Below, in pieces: positions 23,694 through 34,395 of a stretch of DNA of 64,000 nucleotides (the stretch's first letter is position 1; the number at the start of each line of letters is the position of its first letter). The DNA is from Calvatia gigantea (Eukaryota > Basidiomycota > Agaricomycetes > Agaricales > Lycoperdaceae), in NCBI GenBank assembly GCA_025093985.1, contig JACAAK010000005.1, positions 496,001 to 560,000 on the forward strand, given 5' to 3'. The translations under genes were made by a program, and so were the position numbers. Under the pieces are notes generated by a model that worked only from the letters and a program-made list of their open reading frames with translations, had not been told where the DNA came from and did no database searches.

Positions 23694-26393
23694 ATGGCCT
23701 CTGAAGCACTTCGTTCCCAAGTAGCAGCCAAATGGCAAGAAGCCTTCAGCCGCCTCAACAGAAACGAACCAGGCATCGCTGGCCTCATCAGCTTCAGCCA
23801 AGCCTGGAACTATGCCCTTCAAGTATTGCGGCCACGACCACTTGAAGAACCTAGGGAGAATGTGGACATGAACCAAGTTCGGAGCGCGTTTACGATTATC
23901 AACTCAAGTCGACGGCTGCCTTTTTTACTGGAGACGTTCCTAGAGGAACTAAAACAGCAGTATTGGCTTATCCAGCGGGATGTGGAGGAGCATATGGCTA
24001 GGTTTCTCGAGACGGAAGACGCGGATATTGTGCGTGGTCTGATCTTGCGTCTCGTTGCGTGGTTCAAGCATTGGGCTCCCCTACAAGAGTGAGTTGTCAT
24101 ATCACGCCGTTGTATACTTAATAATATCTGGCTGCAGACTAGGCACGACGATCTACGCAGCGTACTCGCTCTCCTTCCAAACACACCTTTTCTCCAGCGT
24201 CCCTCCCACATTCGCACGCGCAATCAAAGCCCTCGTCGCATCCACTCTATCCGCCATCACAACAGACACCCCACCAGACGCAGAAGACCCAAACGCGTCG
24301 ATCTGGCAGGCATTAGAGACTCTCGGGCTTATCGACCGCTACGAATCCATCATCGCTACCGTCGGCTATGAATTCATCGAACACCACGTCCTTGAGACCT
24401 GTACGGGTGAATGGAGTCGTCCGATGTTGGGAGAACTGCGTGATTGGATGTCGGATAAAGTCGTCCCTTGGATGTTACTCATCTATGCTCGTGGAGCTAC
24501 GAATGCTGAAGAAGCTAGGGGGATGTTACAAGGCGTTGGCTCGCGTTTTGATTTCCATATTAACAAAACCCTGTGCGATCTTCGTACGCGCGAGATCTTT
24601 GATATTATTATCGATTTTCCGGACTCAACTGGAGCATTGCACGATCTTCGAGATTGTCTGCAACGTGTCGATCAACGTCCGGCCCTCATCAAAGCTCTCC
24701 GTCAAGCGTATGTTTATACTTTTTCGTCACAATCCTCACTCTCATCCTCATAATCATGTCGATATAGGAACCGCAAACGCCTCCTGCATCCAGGCGCAGA
24801 CACGAAACTCATCCTCTCCCAATACGTCGCTATCATCAAATGCCTACGCATCATCGACCCTCCAGGAGTCCTCCTCTTCAAAGTCGCAGACCCAATCCGT
24901 CGATACCTCCGCGACAGACCCGACACAATCCGTTGCATCGTAGCTAACCTCGTAGGCGACGACACTGATTCTCCCGACTCCCTCCTAGACGACACAATCG
25001 ACCCTAGCACCACCACCACCACCACCACCACCACCACCACCACCGGCACCGGGCCTTCTGCTGGTGGCGGGCCAACTCAGTCGTCCTCCAATACCCAACT
25101 CCTCACGAACCCAGCTAACCAAGTGGATGACTACGCTGACCCCAACTGGGATCCGGAACCTATCGACGCCGGACCCGAATTCCGTACTAACAAACCCTCC
25201 GACGTACTCTCCACCTTAGTATCCATCTACGACTCCCAAGACCTCTTCGTCAAAGAACTCCAAGTCCTCCTCGCACAACGTCTTCTCGCTATACCCATCT
25301 CCTCCACCTCCCCCTCCTCTGCTACAACTGTTGAGAGGATTGATAAAGAACGGAGGAATGTTGAAATTCTCAAACTCAGGTTCGGTGAAGCTGCTCTGGG
25401 TGTGTGTGAAGTTATGTTGAGGGATATGTCGGATTCGAGGAGGGTAGATGGGTTAGTACAGGCGGTCGAGGAGAGTATTTTGCATCCTACTATTATTTCG
25501 CATCATTTTTGGCCGCCATTGGCTCCTTCCTCTTCTGCTGGATCCTCTTCCACCTCGGCAACTACGACAGCAACAGGGACGATACAAATGCCAGGTCCAC
25601 TATCCACACTCCAACAAACCTACTCCGAAACATTCACAAAACTCAAACCAGACAAAAAACTCAAATTCCTCCCACACCTCGGCACGCTTACCCTTTCTTT
25701 ATCCTTCCCCCCCACCACCCCACCAACAAACACAAACCCGGAAGGAAAGGAAAAAGAAATGGAAGTGACCGTCCCACCACTCGAAGCGGCGTTCATCCAG
25801 CTTTTTTCGGAAAGGGGTGTATGGACTTTGGATGAGTTGATTGATGGGGTTGGTGGGAGTGCGTGTGTGGATCGTGGACCGGCCCTGAAAGCGCTCTTGA
25901 CGTGGATTGATTATGGAGTTGTGGAGGAGATAGGGGAGGGGGTGTTTCGGTTGATAGAGGGTGAGCGGGGTGAGAAATTGGAAGGGGTGGAGGGTGGTGG
26001 TGGGATGGCGAGGCAGGGTATGTCGTTTTGGACTTTGGATGCGTGTGGTGGTTGATGATTGACTTCTCTGGCTTTTTTTTTTAGCTGTGGCGGCGCAGGA
26101 AGCTGTTGTTCAGCCTGTATCAAGTGCGCAGCAACAACAAGCGGAACAAATGCGTGTTTATTGGAAGGTGCGTCTCCCTCCTTCCCCTTTATTGCTCGTA
26201 CCTCGTTTCACAGTGACCCATTATCACGTAGTTTATCGAAGGGATGCTTACGGATCTCGGTGGTCTCCCACTCGACCGTGTCCAATCCATGCTTCGCTTC
26301 GCACCCGGATACGACCAGTCTGTTGAACAGCTCGCAGCATTTTTGGAGGCTGCGAGGCGGGAGGGTGTTGTGATATGTCGAGAAGGTGTTTGA
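23694..26393 (+). CDS. APC2: Anaphase-promoting complex subunit 2 (cullin-like scaffold)
   Basis: Five exons join in phase: 23,694-24,088, 24,138-24,707, 24,768 to about 26,047, 26,085-26,167 and 26,232-26,393. The product, about 810 residues, is the cullin-family scaffold of the APC/C ubiquitin ligase, which binds the RING subunit APC11 and drives mitotic exit. The N-terminal helical repeats include FHINKTLCDLR and LRDCLQRVDQR; the cullin-homology region has PIRRYLRDRPDTIRCIVANL, then DPNWDPEPIDAGPEF and IYDSQDLFVKELQ. The C-terminal winged helix reads FIEGMLTDLGGLPLDRVQSM and FAPGYDQSVEQLAAFLEAARR, ending TGA at 26,391-26,393. Start chosen at the second ATG (MASEALRS); one five codons upstream is possible. 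The donor of the 37-bp third intron is uncertain. A poly-Thr tract sits in the linker. No disabling changes seen. Confidence 0.88.
25005..25044 (+). repeat. (CAC)n microsatellite inside APC2, coding for poly-Thr
   Basis: About thirteen uninterrupted CAC/ACC units lie in frame in exon 3, between the cullin-repeat part and the DPNWDPEP segment. They code for a run of Thr in a low-complexity linker that is usually variable. Length changes by three bases would not break the frame. Confidence 0.85.
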
Positions 26394-27206
26394 AGGTTAA
26401 ACAAGTGAGGGGAATTAGGAAAGGAGGTGGTTAGGTGTTGTTGATTTCGTTTTACATATCATTGGACTGTTGTATTACAGGATCATACAAAATCTGGAAT
26501 TATCCTTGGCGTTCCTGGGATCAGTGTAATGTTGCTGGGAGCTGAGCTGGACTTAAAGCTTGAGCTTTGAGTTGCTAGAGGCGCCACAAATACAAATCAA
26601 GGTAACTCACGCATCTTGAGTTTGGCTGAGCTGGGCTCAGACAGTAGGGTTGATGATCATTATGCTGTGGATATGAAGCAGTGGATTTTCTTTCATTTCC
26701 GCAGTTCATTGGTTGTCCTTCGACACCTATTTCGCGAAGTTGCAATGGCTGAAGCTGAAATCACCTTATAAAACCCGAACAACGGAAGGACCAGCATCAT
26801 GGTCTCGAACGACTTCATGCGGCCTCACCAGTAACGATGAACCCTGGGCCCGTTTTCCCAGTTTGAAGCAAAACACGACCCTGCATGTAACGATGAGCAA
26901 ATGCGGGTTTTGCTTCCAAAGGTCAGCTAAGTAATTAGTGTCAAGTCATTTGCTCATACCCTCATTAAACTTTTCTGGAAGTGTAACATAATCCGGAAAT
27001 GCGGGAATATGACTCTAGTCAGGACAGGGTCTACAATCTGAAAGGTTGAACTTATAAAACAGCTGGTGATTTTCATGCCATAAAACAAACATTTGTCCTT
27101 CTATCCCTCTCACACATTAGCAACAAAGGCTGGAGTCATGCAACCAAATAGTGAAAAGGCCGAGACATTGTTGTCGAGCTACTCCAACAGGCCACCACAA
27201 ACAAGG
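26207..27206. repeat. Dispersed segmental duplicate, first part, copy 1 (partner 34,396-35,395)
   Basis: This segment matches 34,396-35,395 at a constant offset of 8,189 bp with almost no differences. It starts in the last APC2 intron, covers the last exon and the region downstream, and runs to the copia insertion point. With the segment at 32,744 it forms one duplicon of about 1.68 kb, split in this copy by the retrotransposon. Confidence 0.92.
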
Positions 27207-27372
27207 TAAAGGAAAGATATGACGCGCAGGGCTAGGATAGACCTCAGTCGACGTGGAACGAGACTGAGGGTGTGCAAGGTATGAGGCCAGCGAATGAGTG
27301 TGATGTCACGTGATAGCGAAGTGATTATCTACTGTAAGAAAAAGATAACGGAAGTCTACCTATATTCCAACA
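27207..27372 (-). repeat. 3' LTR of Copia-1
   Basis: 166 bp, nearly identical to the matching parts of the 5' LTR; it differs by a few transitions (for example gcgcaggg against gcacaggg, atagcgaag against atagtgaag) and lacks the internal duplication. It is followed outside by the target duplication caagg. Confidence 0.85.
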
Positions 27373-27379
27373 CACCCCC

Positions 27380-30300
27380 TTAGACTGAAGGTATGTGGAG
27401 ACCTAGTTTAGAACGTAAATGAATGAAGTCTGGCTCCTTAAGAGCCTTAGTGAGAATATCGGCAGTCATTTCCTTGGTAGATAAATAACAGATAGTAAAG
27501 GTCCCATCAGAAACACGTTCACGAATAAAATGATGTTTGATGTCTATGTGCTTGGTCCTTCCATGAAAACGAGAGTCCTTGGTGAGATCGATACTGCTGG
27601 TGCAATCCATATAGACAGTGATGGGAAGTGAAACGGGCATCTCCAGTTCAGCTAGAAGTTGAACCAACCATAATCCATACTTGACAGTGTAAGCTCCAGC
27701 CATGTATTCCCTCTCAGTTGATGAGTCCCCAACTGTAGGCTGTTTCTTACTGACAGTGATAATAGATTTATCACCCATCTGAAAGACACAACCAGTGACA
27801 GCTCGATGATCGTCAGGGTCCTCAGCTCCAGATGCATCAGAATAGCCAGTAAGGGTCAGGTGACAATTATCCTTGGATTTTCCTCCCAAGACTTGGACAA
27901 TATCACGAGTACCAGCGAGGTATTGGAGTACATGCTGGGCAGCCTTCCAGTGCTTTGGTCCAGGGTTGGAGTTGAATTGAGCAAGGAAGCGAGCAGTGAA
28001 TCCGATGTCTGGGCGAGAGATGAGCGATATCCAGGTGAGAGCTCCTACAAGTTCACGATAGGGAGTCTTGGCCATTTGCTGTTTCTCTTCCTTGGTCTGA
28101 GGTCCATCAGCCTTAGAGAGTTTACAGCCAGGATCGAGTGGGAGCGATGTAGGATGGCAGTTCTGCATATGAAATCACTTGAGAGTGGTATCGATGTACT
28201 GGTGATGAGAGATGGAAATGGTTTGAGCTAGATGGTCCTCAATGAGAAGAAATCCCATGAGCCAATTCGGATCCTCCTCCTTCATGTCGAAGAGCTTGTG
28301 AAGTTGGGAGCGAACGTGCTTGAGTTCATCCTGTGAGCATGAAGTACTGAACATGTTGTCGACATGGATGGCGATGATGGTAGTACCAGACTCCAGCTTG
28401 CGATAGAATACCGCATTATCGGTGTGGAGCTGTTTGAAGTGGATAGATGTAAGACGCTCAACCATGTACTTGTACCAGAGATGGGCAGCTTGTTTGAGTC
28501 CATACAGACTTCGGATGAGTAGTAGCACCCTGTTGGTACCATCTTCAAAGCCAGGTGGTTGCTTCATGTAGATGATACAGTCGAGGTTGCTGTGTAAGAA
28601 AGCACTAGTGACATCATCTTGAGCACATTCCCAACCAAGGGTAGTGGATAGGTGAAGGATGAGCTTGATTGACTCCAGACAAGTGGTAGGAGAGAAGGTA
28701 TCGTCATATTCGAGACCAGGGATCTGATTGAAACCTTGGGCGACGAGACGAGCCTTGTATCGGAGTACTTCTCCTTCAGGTCCGAACTTGATCGCGTAGG
28801 TCCATCGACAACCAACAGCAGTCCTCTCCTTCGGCATCTTCTCAGCTCTCCAGGTTCCTCGAGTAGAGTGAAGAGATATCTCTTCCCTCATAGCTTTCCA
28901 CCAGTTGTCGGCATCAGGTCCAGTGATAGCCTCCTCGAAGCTCTGAGGGACGACTGGGCCATAGGCAGCTAGGTAGGCAATGTGAGCGAGGTCGCCTTCA
29001 GGAGTGTGCTCGATAGCTTCGTGCTCAGGAATTGTAGAAGGTAGTTGGTATTTGGAGGTTGGATTGTTGAGACGATTAGCTCGAGCTTCACGTATTTTCT
29101 GATGCTGTTTCTTGGCTTCGAATTCCTTAACTGCTTGTTCCTCATTGGCTTGTTTGATCCATGATGGTCGAGAGATTCGGGTAGTTCGTCGAGGCTCAGA
29201 TGGATTAGGAATGGAGGAAGGAATAGGATTGGGATTAGCAGTTGAAGGAGCTGGGTGAGGATCAGGAATGGATGGAGGAGTGGTGAATGGAGGATCAGAA
29301 GGTATAGGAGATGAATGAGGGAGAGGCGTGTTGAATCTCGATCTGTACCACTACGTTGGTTCAGTCTATTTATAGCTGAAACGGGTTCTTGAGTACTTCA
29401 CTCTTGAAGAGAGATAACGAACAATGTACGAGACCACACTCTAGGTTGCTGGTCATGGTCTATTAAATAGAACAATGTACGCAGTATGCTCTGTATATGC
29501 TACTGGCAGATAAGACCTCACCTGTATTAGGTAGAACAGCGCACAGACCAGAGACATTAGATATATAAGACCTATGTAGTATGCGTATATTCTTTAGACA
29601 ATCCAGTCTACTCTTCTGCCCATCATTCCACTAAGATATCCTCTAGCCACAGTCTATAACTACCATCTCAACAAACCCAGTGAGTACGATTCCCCTCCGC
29701 CACTAGCGCAAGCTATTGTGGTGTACTCGTCTTAACAAGGCGAACCAGTCTCCTCAGGTATAGGGATGGAGTTGGGATGACTCCGAGAATGAGTGGGATT
29801 GTTGATGTTCACCCCCTCACTCATGACAGGAGGCATAGATGTATCAATACCTGGGTGGTTCACTGTCTCATAGATGATGATGTCCCGAGATACCTGAAAT
29901 GACCTCTTCGAAGGGATCCATATCTTCTACGAAGTGGAGGCAGGATCGAAGCCACAGAATACCCCTTCAATAGAGTGGGCATCAAGCTTTCCTCGTCAAA
30001 GTTCATGTGGTGTGCGAACATGGCAGCGTGATCCAAAAATTCGGAAGGTGGAGACACTGGGCTTCTCATTGAAGAATGCCTGGTAAGGAGTGATGTGGTT
30101 GAGTGTCTTGGTTGGACTGCGATTACGAGCGTCACTAGCATACTGGTGAGCTTCAGGCCAAAAGCCATCAGCCATACCAGCCTCCTTCAACATGGCGAGG
30201 GCATGCTCATGAGTAGTACGATTGAATTGTTCGGCTACACCGTTTTGTTGAGGAGTGTGTGGAGCTGACATCTCGTGGGTGATACCCTTGTCCTTGAAGT

Positions 30301-30919
30301 ATGACTTGAGTGCATGTCCTGTAAATTTGCCACCGCAGTCTGATTGAAAATAGACCACTTTGTTGCCAATTCAGTTCTTGAGAGAGGTGATGAGGTCTCG
30401 GAGGTGTTGTCGAGCATCACTCTTCTGCTTAAGAAAGATCTTCCAGCCCATCCTCGAAAAGTCGTCAACGACAATGAGGACATGGTGGTACCCTTCAATA
30501 GAAGTGGAGAAAGGGCCTTGGAGATCGGCATGAAGGCACTCAAGGGGTCATTTCGCTCATCGCAAAGCTTGCTGAGGGAAGGGAGCTTGTGGATGCTTGC
30601 CGAGGGCACACCCTGCACATGCATTGAGTCGATCCGAGGTCTTGAGATCAAGCCCGGAGACCATCTGATGCTTAGCTAGGTGTCGGAAGTATTCCTCATT
30701 GAGGTGCCCAAGTCGGCGATGCTAGAGATCCAGTGACGATATGTCAGAGGAGATAGCAGCGAAGGCTAGCGAAGATGGAGGTGAAGTCTCGAGGGGATAA
30801 GAGCAGGTGAGGTGGTAGAGGCCATTTCGTTGGAGATGTCCTTCCATAACAATTTCGGCCTTCTTGTTAATTTGGACCAATCCCCCCTTCTTTCGAATTT
30901 CGAGGCCTTTTCGATCCAT
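27380..30919 (-). pseudogene. Copia-1 integrase, reverse transcriptase and RNase H (decayed)
   Basis: The polyprotein continues in one frame from gag with stops at 30,557-59, 30,548-50, 30,371-73, 29,996-98 and 28,175-77 (all TGA) and 29,927-29 (TAG). The integrase catalytic segments include FQSDCGGKFTG and APHTPQQNGVAEQFNRT. The reverse transcriptase has YKARLVAQGFNQ and DVTSAFLHSNL, and LYGLKQAAHLWYK, but its active-site YVDD box reads HVDN, losing the second catalytic Asp. RNase H has YSDASGAEDPDD and the copia box TKHIDIKHHFIRE, ending LHIPSV with TGA at 27,380. A solo LTR interrupts the linker at 29,329-29,737. It cannot make an active polymerase. Confidence 0.88.
29329..29737 (+). mobile_element. 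Solo LTR of another copia family inserted in Copia-1
   Basis: 409 bp from TGTTGAATCTCG to CGTCTTAACA, flanked by a perfect 5-bp target duplication aggcg (29,324-29,328 and 29,738-29,742). It is homologous to the LTRs at 44,067 and 45,111. Removing it rejoins the Pro-rich linker of Copia-1 pol. It is a product of LTR-LTR recombination of a later insertion. Confidence 0.9.
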
Positions 30920-32341
30920 TCAGCTCTCAGAAATGAGGTTGTCGCGAGCATTGGGACAGTATTTGACATCGAGGAGAGTGACGATGCAAGCAGGACGGCC
31001 TTTCACAGTGACGAGGAGCTCAATGTTCCCTACACCTGTGGAATGTAGCTGAGGGCCGTCGGCATTGATACCTCCAATAATATCGTTGTGAGGTGTGAAT
31101 GTTGTGAATGCCAATCGTTGGTTACATATGTGTGCTGTCGCACCGCTGTCGAGAATCCAAGTGTCCGATTTCGGCTGTGAGCTGGTGGTAGCCATATAGG
31201 CTGAGTCCCCAGCAAGAGAGTTCCCCCCACTAGCCGTAGATCGATTGTTGTCCATAGTTTCATCAGCTTGAGCTTGATTAGCTCTGTGACGTGAGTTCCC
31301 TCCTTGTTTCCCCTTATTCTTCTTCTTCCTCTGGCAAGGTCCTTGACCTTCAGCCCCACCCCCTTTCGACCAACAGTCCTTCCAGTCATGACCCGAAATC
31401 TTGCAGTTCGTGCAGAAGGGTTGACCAGGTTGCTGAGTCTGATTTCGCTGATTATTGTTGTTGTTGTTCCTGGCCATAGAGCAGTATGTGAGAGCGGCAG
31501 TAGCCTGGTGATTCTTTTGAACACCATCCTCTTCGCGAATATGACGTTCAATTTCAGTGGCTGTGTAGTTTTCAGGTAGGCCAGCGAATACATAGCTCCA
31601 GTTGGGTGGCATAGATAGGCGCAGGATACAGGCAAAAAAATCATCTCCGATGTCGCGTTTAATAGCCGCAATGTCTCGACATAGTGTCTTCATCATAGTG
31701 ATGTGTGTGATAACATCCTCACCGTTGACGTATTTCGTTGTGATAAGGGTGCTCAGGAGCAGAGTCCAATCCATTATAGACTGTCCTGTGAATATAGATT
31801 GAGCTTCCCCCCACATATCGGCAGCAATTTCGTGATAACCCAATTGTATCTGGATATCCTCCACCATGTTGGCTGAGAGTATGGCGCAGACAATAGCGTT
31901 TGTACGAGCCCATCTCTCACCGTGTTCTGCGTTGTTGGTGTCACCCTGAACAGAACTGGTACAGTAGTTGTAAACGTCAAAGATTTGGAATTGAGTCCAC
32001 ATCTGCTGGACCCATATCTTATAGTTCAACACATTAAGTTTAACGGGGAGGTTCATCATGTATTGATAACGACTAGGCTCGATGTGAGCTACATTAAGAG
32101 TCCAATGGACTTTGTTGGGTTTTGACGGTGCCTTCCCCCTAGGTGGTGTGCTCGGCTCCTCGTGCTTGACCAAAACGCCTGCCGAAGCCACTGACATAGT
32201 CCTGGTATTGGACTGTCTGGTCTGACTCTCGCGACCTAAGTCTGCGGATTCAGATTGTCCGAATGGCAACGAAAGTCTACCACTGGCAGATCCTTGGCGA
32301 CCATCAGAGTCTACCTTGGATGCCTGGCTAGCTTGGGACAT
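30920..32341 (-). CDS. Copia-1 gag and protease
   Basis: An open frame of 473 codons from the ATG at 32,339-32,341. The N-terminal half is the capsid-like part (KLNVLNYKIWVQQMWTQFQ, CAILSANMVEDIQIQLG). A zinc knuckle of the form C-x2-C-x4-H-x4-C (CTNCKISGHDWKDC) lies near residue 305, followed by a basic stretch, and then the aspartic protease active site DSGATAHIC near residue 400. The frame closes at a TGA (30,920-30,922) between LISES and MDRKGLEI, where related elements read through. Because an Arg codon CGA would restore the frame, this is probably a mutated polyprotein rather than a natural gag end. Confidence 0.85.
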   Translation of the reverse strand: MSQASQASKVDSDGRQGSASGRLSLPFGQSESADLGRESQTRQSNTRTMSVASAGVLVKHEEPSTPPRGKAPSKPNKVHWTLNVAHIEPSRYQYMMNLPVKLNVLNYKIWVQQMWTQFQIFDVYNYCTSSVQGDTNNAEHGERWARTNAIVCAILSANMVEDIQIQLGYHEIAADMWGEAQSIFTGQSIMDWTLLLSTLITTKYVNGEDVITHITMMKTLCRDIAAIKRDIGDDFFACILRLSMPPNWSYVFAGLPENYTATEIERHIREEDGVQKNHQATAALTYCSMARNNNNNNQRNQTQQPGQPFCTNCKISGHDWKDCWSKGGGAEGQGPCQRKKKNKGKQGGNSRHRANQAQADETMDNNRSTASGGNSLAGDSAYMATTSSQPKSDTWILDSGATAHICNQRLAFTTFTPHNDIIGGINADGPQLHSTGVGNIELLVTVKGRPACIVTLLDVKYCPNARDNLISES

Positions 32342-32518
32342 AACGTGGGTCTAAGAGAGGTTGCTCGGCTCGAAGGTGCTAGTATAGCAGGGGTAACGAA
32401 AATGGCGGGAAAAGAATAGGATGTTGATAGGATAACGTCGGAGGGTATAAACAAATGAGCAGCAGTTTGATAAACGAGTGAATGGGTTCAATAGGTCGTG
32501 ACACCGGGGCCCATAACC

Positions 32519-32738
32519 TAAAGGAAAGATATGACGCACAGGGCTAGGATAGACCTCAGTCGACGTGGAACAAGACTATATTAGATTGTGTAATTACCTA
32601 GGATAGACCTCAGTCGACGTGGAACAAGACTGAGGGTGTGCAAGGTATGAGGCCAGCGAATGAGTGTGATGTCACGTGATAGTGAAGTGATTATCTACTG
32701 TAAGAAAAAGATAACAGAAGTCTACCTATATTCCAACA
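32519..32738 (-). repeat. 5' LTR of Copia-1
   Basis: About 220 bp, starting TGTTGGAATATAGG in the minus-strand sense. It is longer than the 3' LTR because a segment of about 54 bp containing taggatagacctcagtcg is present twice. The element's primer-binding region follows directly (GGTTATGGGCCCC). Confidence 0.85.
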
Positions 32739-32743
32739 CAAGG

Positions 32744-33420
32744 ATGTTCTCCATGAGCCTTGGACCTCTGGTGTCGTCAACCTCCCCAGACTCTCTGAGA
32801 CCATCCTCTTTTATGAACGGCAGGACAGCACTCCAAGGTTGAGTGTTTCACATTCAGTTAGCTGCAAGCCTCTTGTTGACCTGCCCATAGTTTTCAGATT
32901 GGGTTTGAGCCTCACCCCAGCTCAGGTGGAAAATCTCAGTGATGTGTGCCAACCTGCTATATTTGGCCTCAACCAAAAGGATGTTCTTGACGAGATGTAT
33001 CACAAAGCCTGCCAGCTTGACACAGGCAAATGCTTATGGAACTTCAATCCTAAGTAGGCTTGCTTCTAGCCTCTTTCCCTGGGGTTCCCTCGACAGGGGC
33101 ACTCACTTCGAGTTGTACAAACTCAATGTCTACGGTACCACATTCCTTGGCTCTTGTTTATGGCAGTGGCTGATGTTCAGCTCGGGTGAAGGCTCATTTT
33201 TCAAAGTACATTAGGACACTCTGCACAGCAAGGACATGTTTGGCTCCCTTGTGGTTCTATTGCCCTTCAACCATAAAGGCGGAAACTTACTCTTGAGACA
33301 TCATGGACATGAATACACTTTTGATGGGTCTGTGCTTCTCAGGAATGCCCTTTCCATTTCTGTTGCCTATGTTGGATTCTTCAGTGATGTCGAACATGAA
33401 GCTACATTCAGACACTGTCT
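32744..33420 (+). pseudogene. Fe(II)/2-oxoglutarate dioxygenase-like pseudogene, copy 1, 5' part cut by Copia-1
   Basis: The fragments match a large agaric family of prolyl-hydroxylase-like dioxygenases: QPAIFGLNQKDVLDEMYHKAC, then ELYKLNVYG, SGEGSFFKVH, DMFGSLVVLLPFNHKGGNLLLRHHG and AYVGFFSDVEHEA, which carry the H...H metal-binding region and the GG-L-LRH strand. They lie in different frames with a TAG stop after FFKVH where the family has Lys, so the gene is dead. Its 5' part lies left of the copia element at about 27,100-27,200. After DVEHEATFRHC (33,418) it departs from copy 2 and loses the typical YNLYF segment. Confidence 0.7.
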
Positions 33421-33595
33421 GTATTTGATTTTACATTTAGGAAACACCAAACGCATCAAGCAGAACAAGGAAGAGATAGAAGACGAACGAGGCACTGTTG
33501 AAGCACATTTTAATACACGGAGACGCTGTTGGAGCGCACAAAAGAAATTTCACAAACTACAGAATTGGAGTACCTTCCTTCACATTCATGGGCAA

Positions 33596-34395
33596 TCAAA
33601 GATCGTCGATCTTGGGACTTTCAACTGGCTCACCACCGCCATCGTCGCTCGGGGCGCTGATGGGAAGATCGCGTAACCCCTCGCGAGTGTGAATCTTTAC
33701 CCGCCAGTCGATTTTTGCCTTCTTGCCCGTGGGATCCGCCGGACCTTCCAAAAGTTCCAACGTCACTGGGTCGATGGGAACGTACAAGTCCACGTCAAGG
33801 TGACTCTGACAATTAAGACAACCTTTCACGTTCCAACGACTCAAAATAGGTTCCCTGCCAACTTCGATCTCCTGACCATCATGCCCCCGGGCGTACAGCC
33901 GAACGACAAACGAACCCTCGTATTGAGTGCGGCTGATATTATGCACCCATTTTGTGAGAGCGAAGGGACTGGGGACATTTGGATTGCTGCCTGCGAGCGT
34001 CATGGGATCGGCAACTTGGGGATTAATGATGTCGAAGGGGGATTTTTGCGACCTCGCCGGATCAACGCCCACAGGAATTAGGGGATCAAGGGAACCAGGA
34101 CCGTAAGCGATGCTCAACTCGTTTATATCAGTCGCATCATCCGAAGTGTAATCCTCTCCGCTGGGCTTTTTGAATGGGTAAAGAGGTGTAGTCATAGTAA
34201 TATGGGTACCAGGAGGGAAATTCGGCGGCTGCCCGTATGCCAGGGTCGTCCCAGGATAATCCGGAATAAGAGTTAGGCTACCACGTTTAGTATGACCCCA
34301 GAGCCGCTGCCACACCCAAAAAGTATAGTCGATGAAGCAATGATGAAAGAAAAATATCGGATCAAAGCCAGCTGTCTCGTTATCGCCCATATCGC
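33596..34395 (-). pseudogene. Tyrosinase, C-terminal fragment with the CuB site
   Basis: 264 open codons on the minus strand begin with GFDPIFFFHHCFIDYTFWVWQ, which is the CuB region of fungal tyrosinases (Cu-binding His residues in HH; the family also has a distal His upstream). The rest is the C-terminal beta part, including PLYPFKKPSGEDYTSDDATD and VGREPILSRWNVKGCLNC, ending SPKIDDL and a stop at 33,596. CuA and the N-terminal half are absent because at 34,395 the gene abuts the duplicated APC2 3' segment. Tyrosinases oxidise phenols to quinones for melanin. The fragment is too short to be active. Confidence 0.8.

Larger units (their letters stand above)
27207..32738 (-). mobile_element. 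Ty1/copia LTR retrotransposon (Copia-1), full length but inactive
   Basis: The element reads on the minus strand between a perfect 5-bp target duplication caagg (27,202-27,206 and 32,739-32,743). Its 5' LTR is 32,519-32,738 and its 3' LTR 27,207-27,372, both starting TGTTGGAATATAGG; the 5' LTR has an extra internal duplicated segment of about 54 bp. A polypurine tract (AAGGGGG) abuts the 3' LTR. Order gag, protease, integrase, reverse transcriptase, RNase H is that of copia. The pol part carries seven in-frame stops and a solo LTR. The empty target site survives in a duplicated copy at 35,391. Confidence 0.93.
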
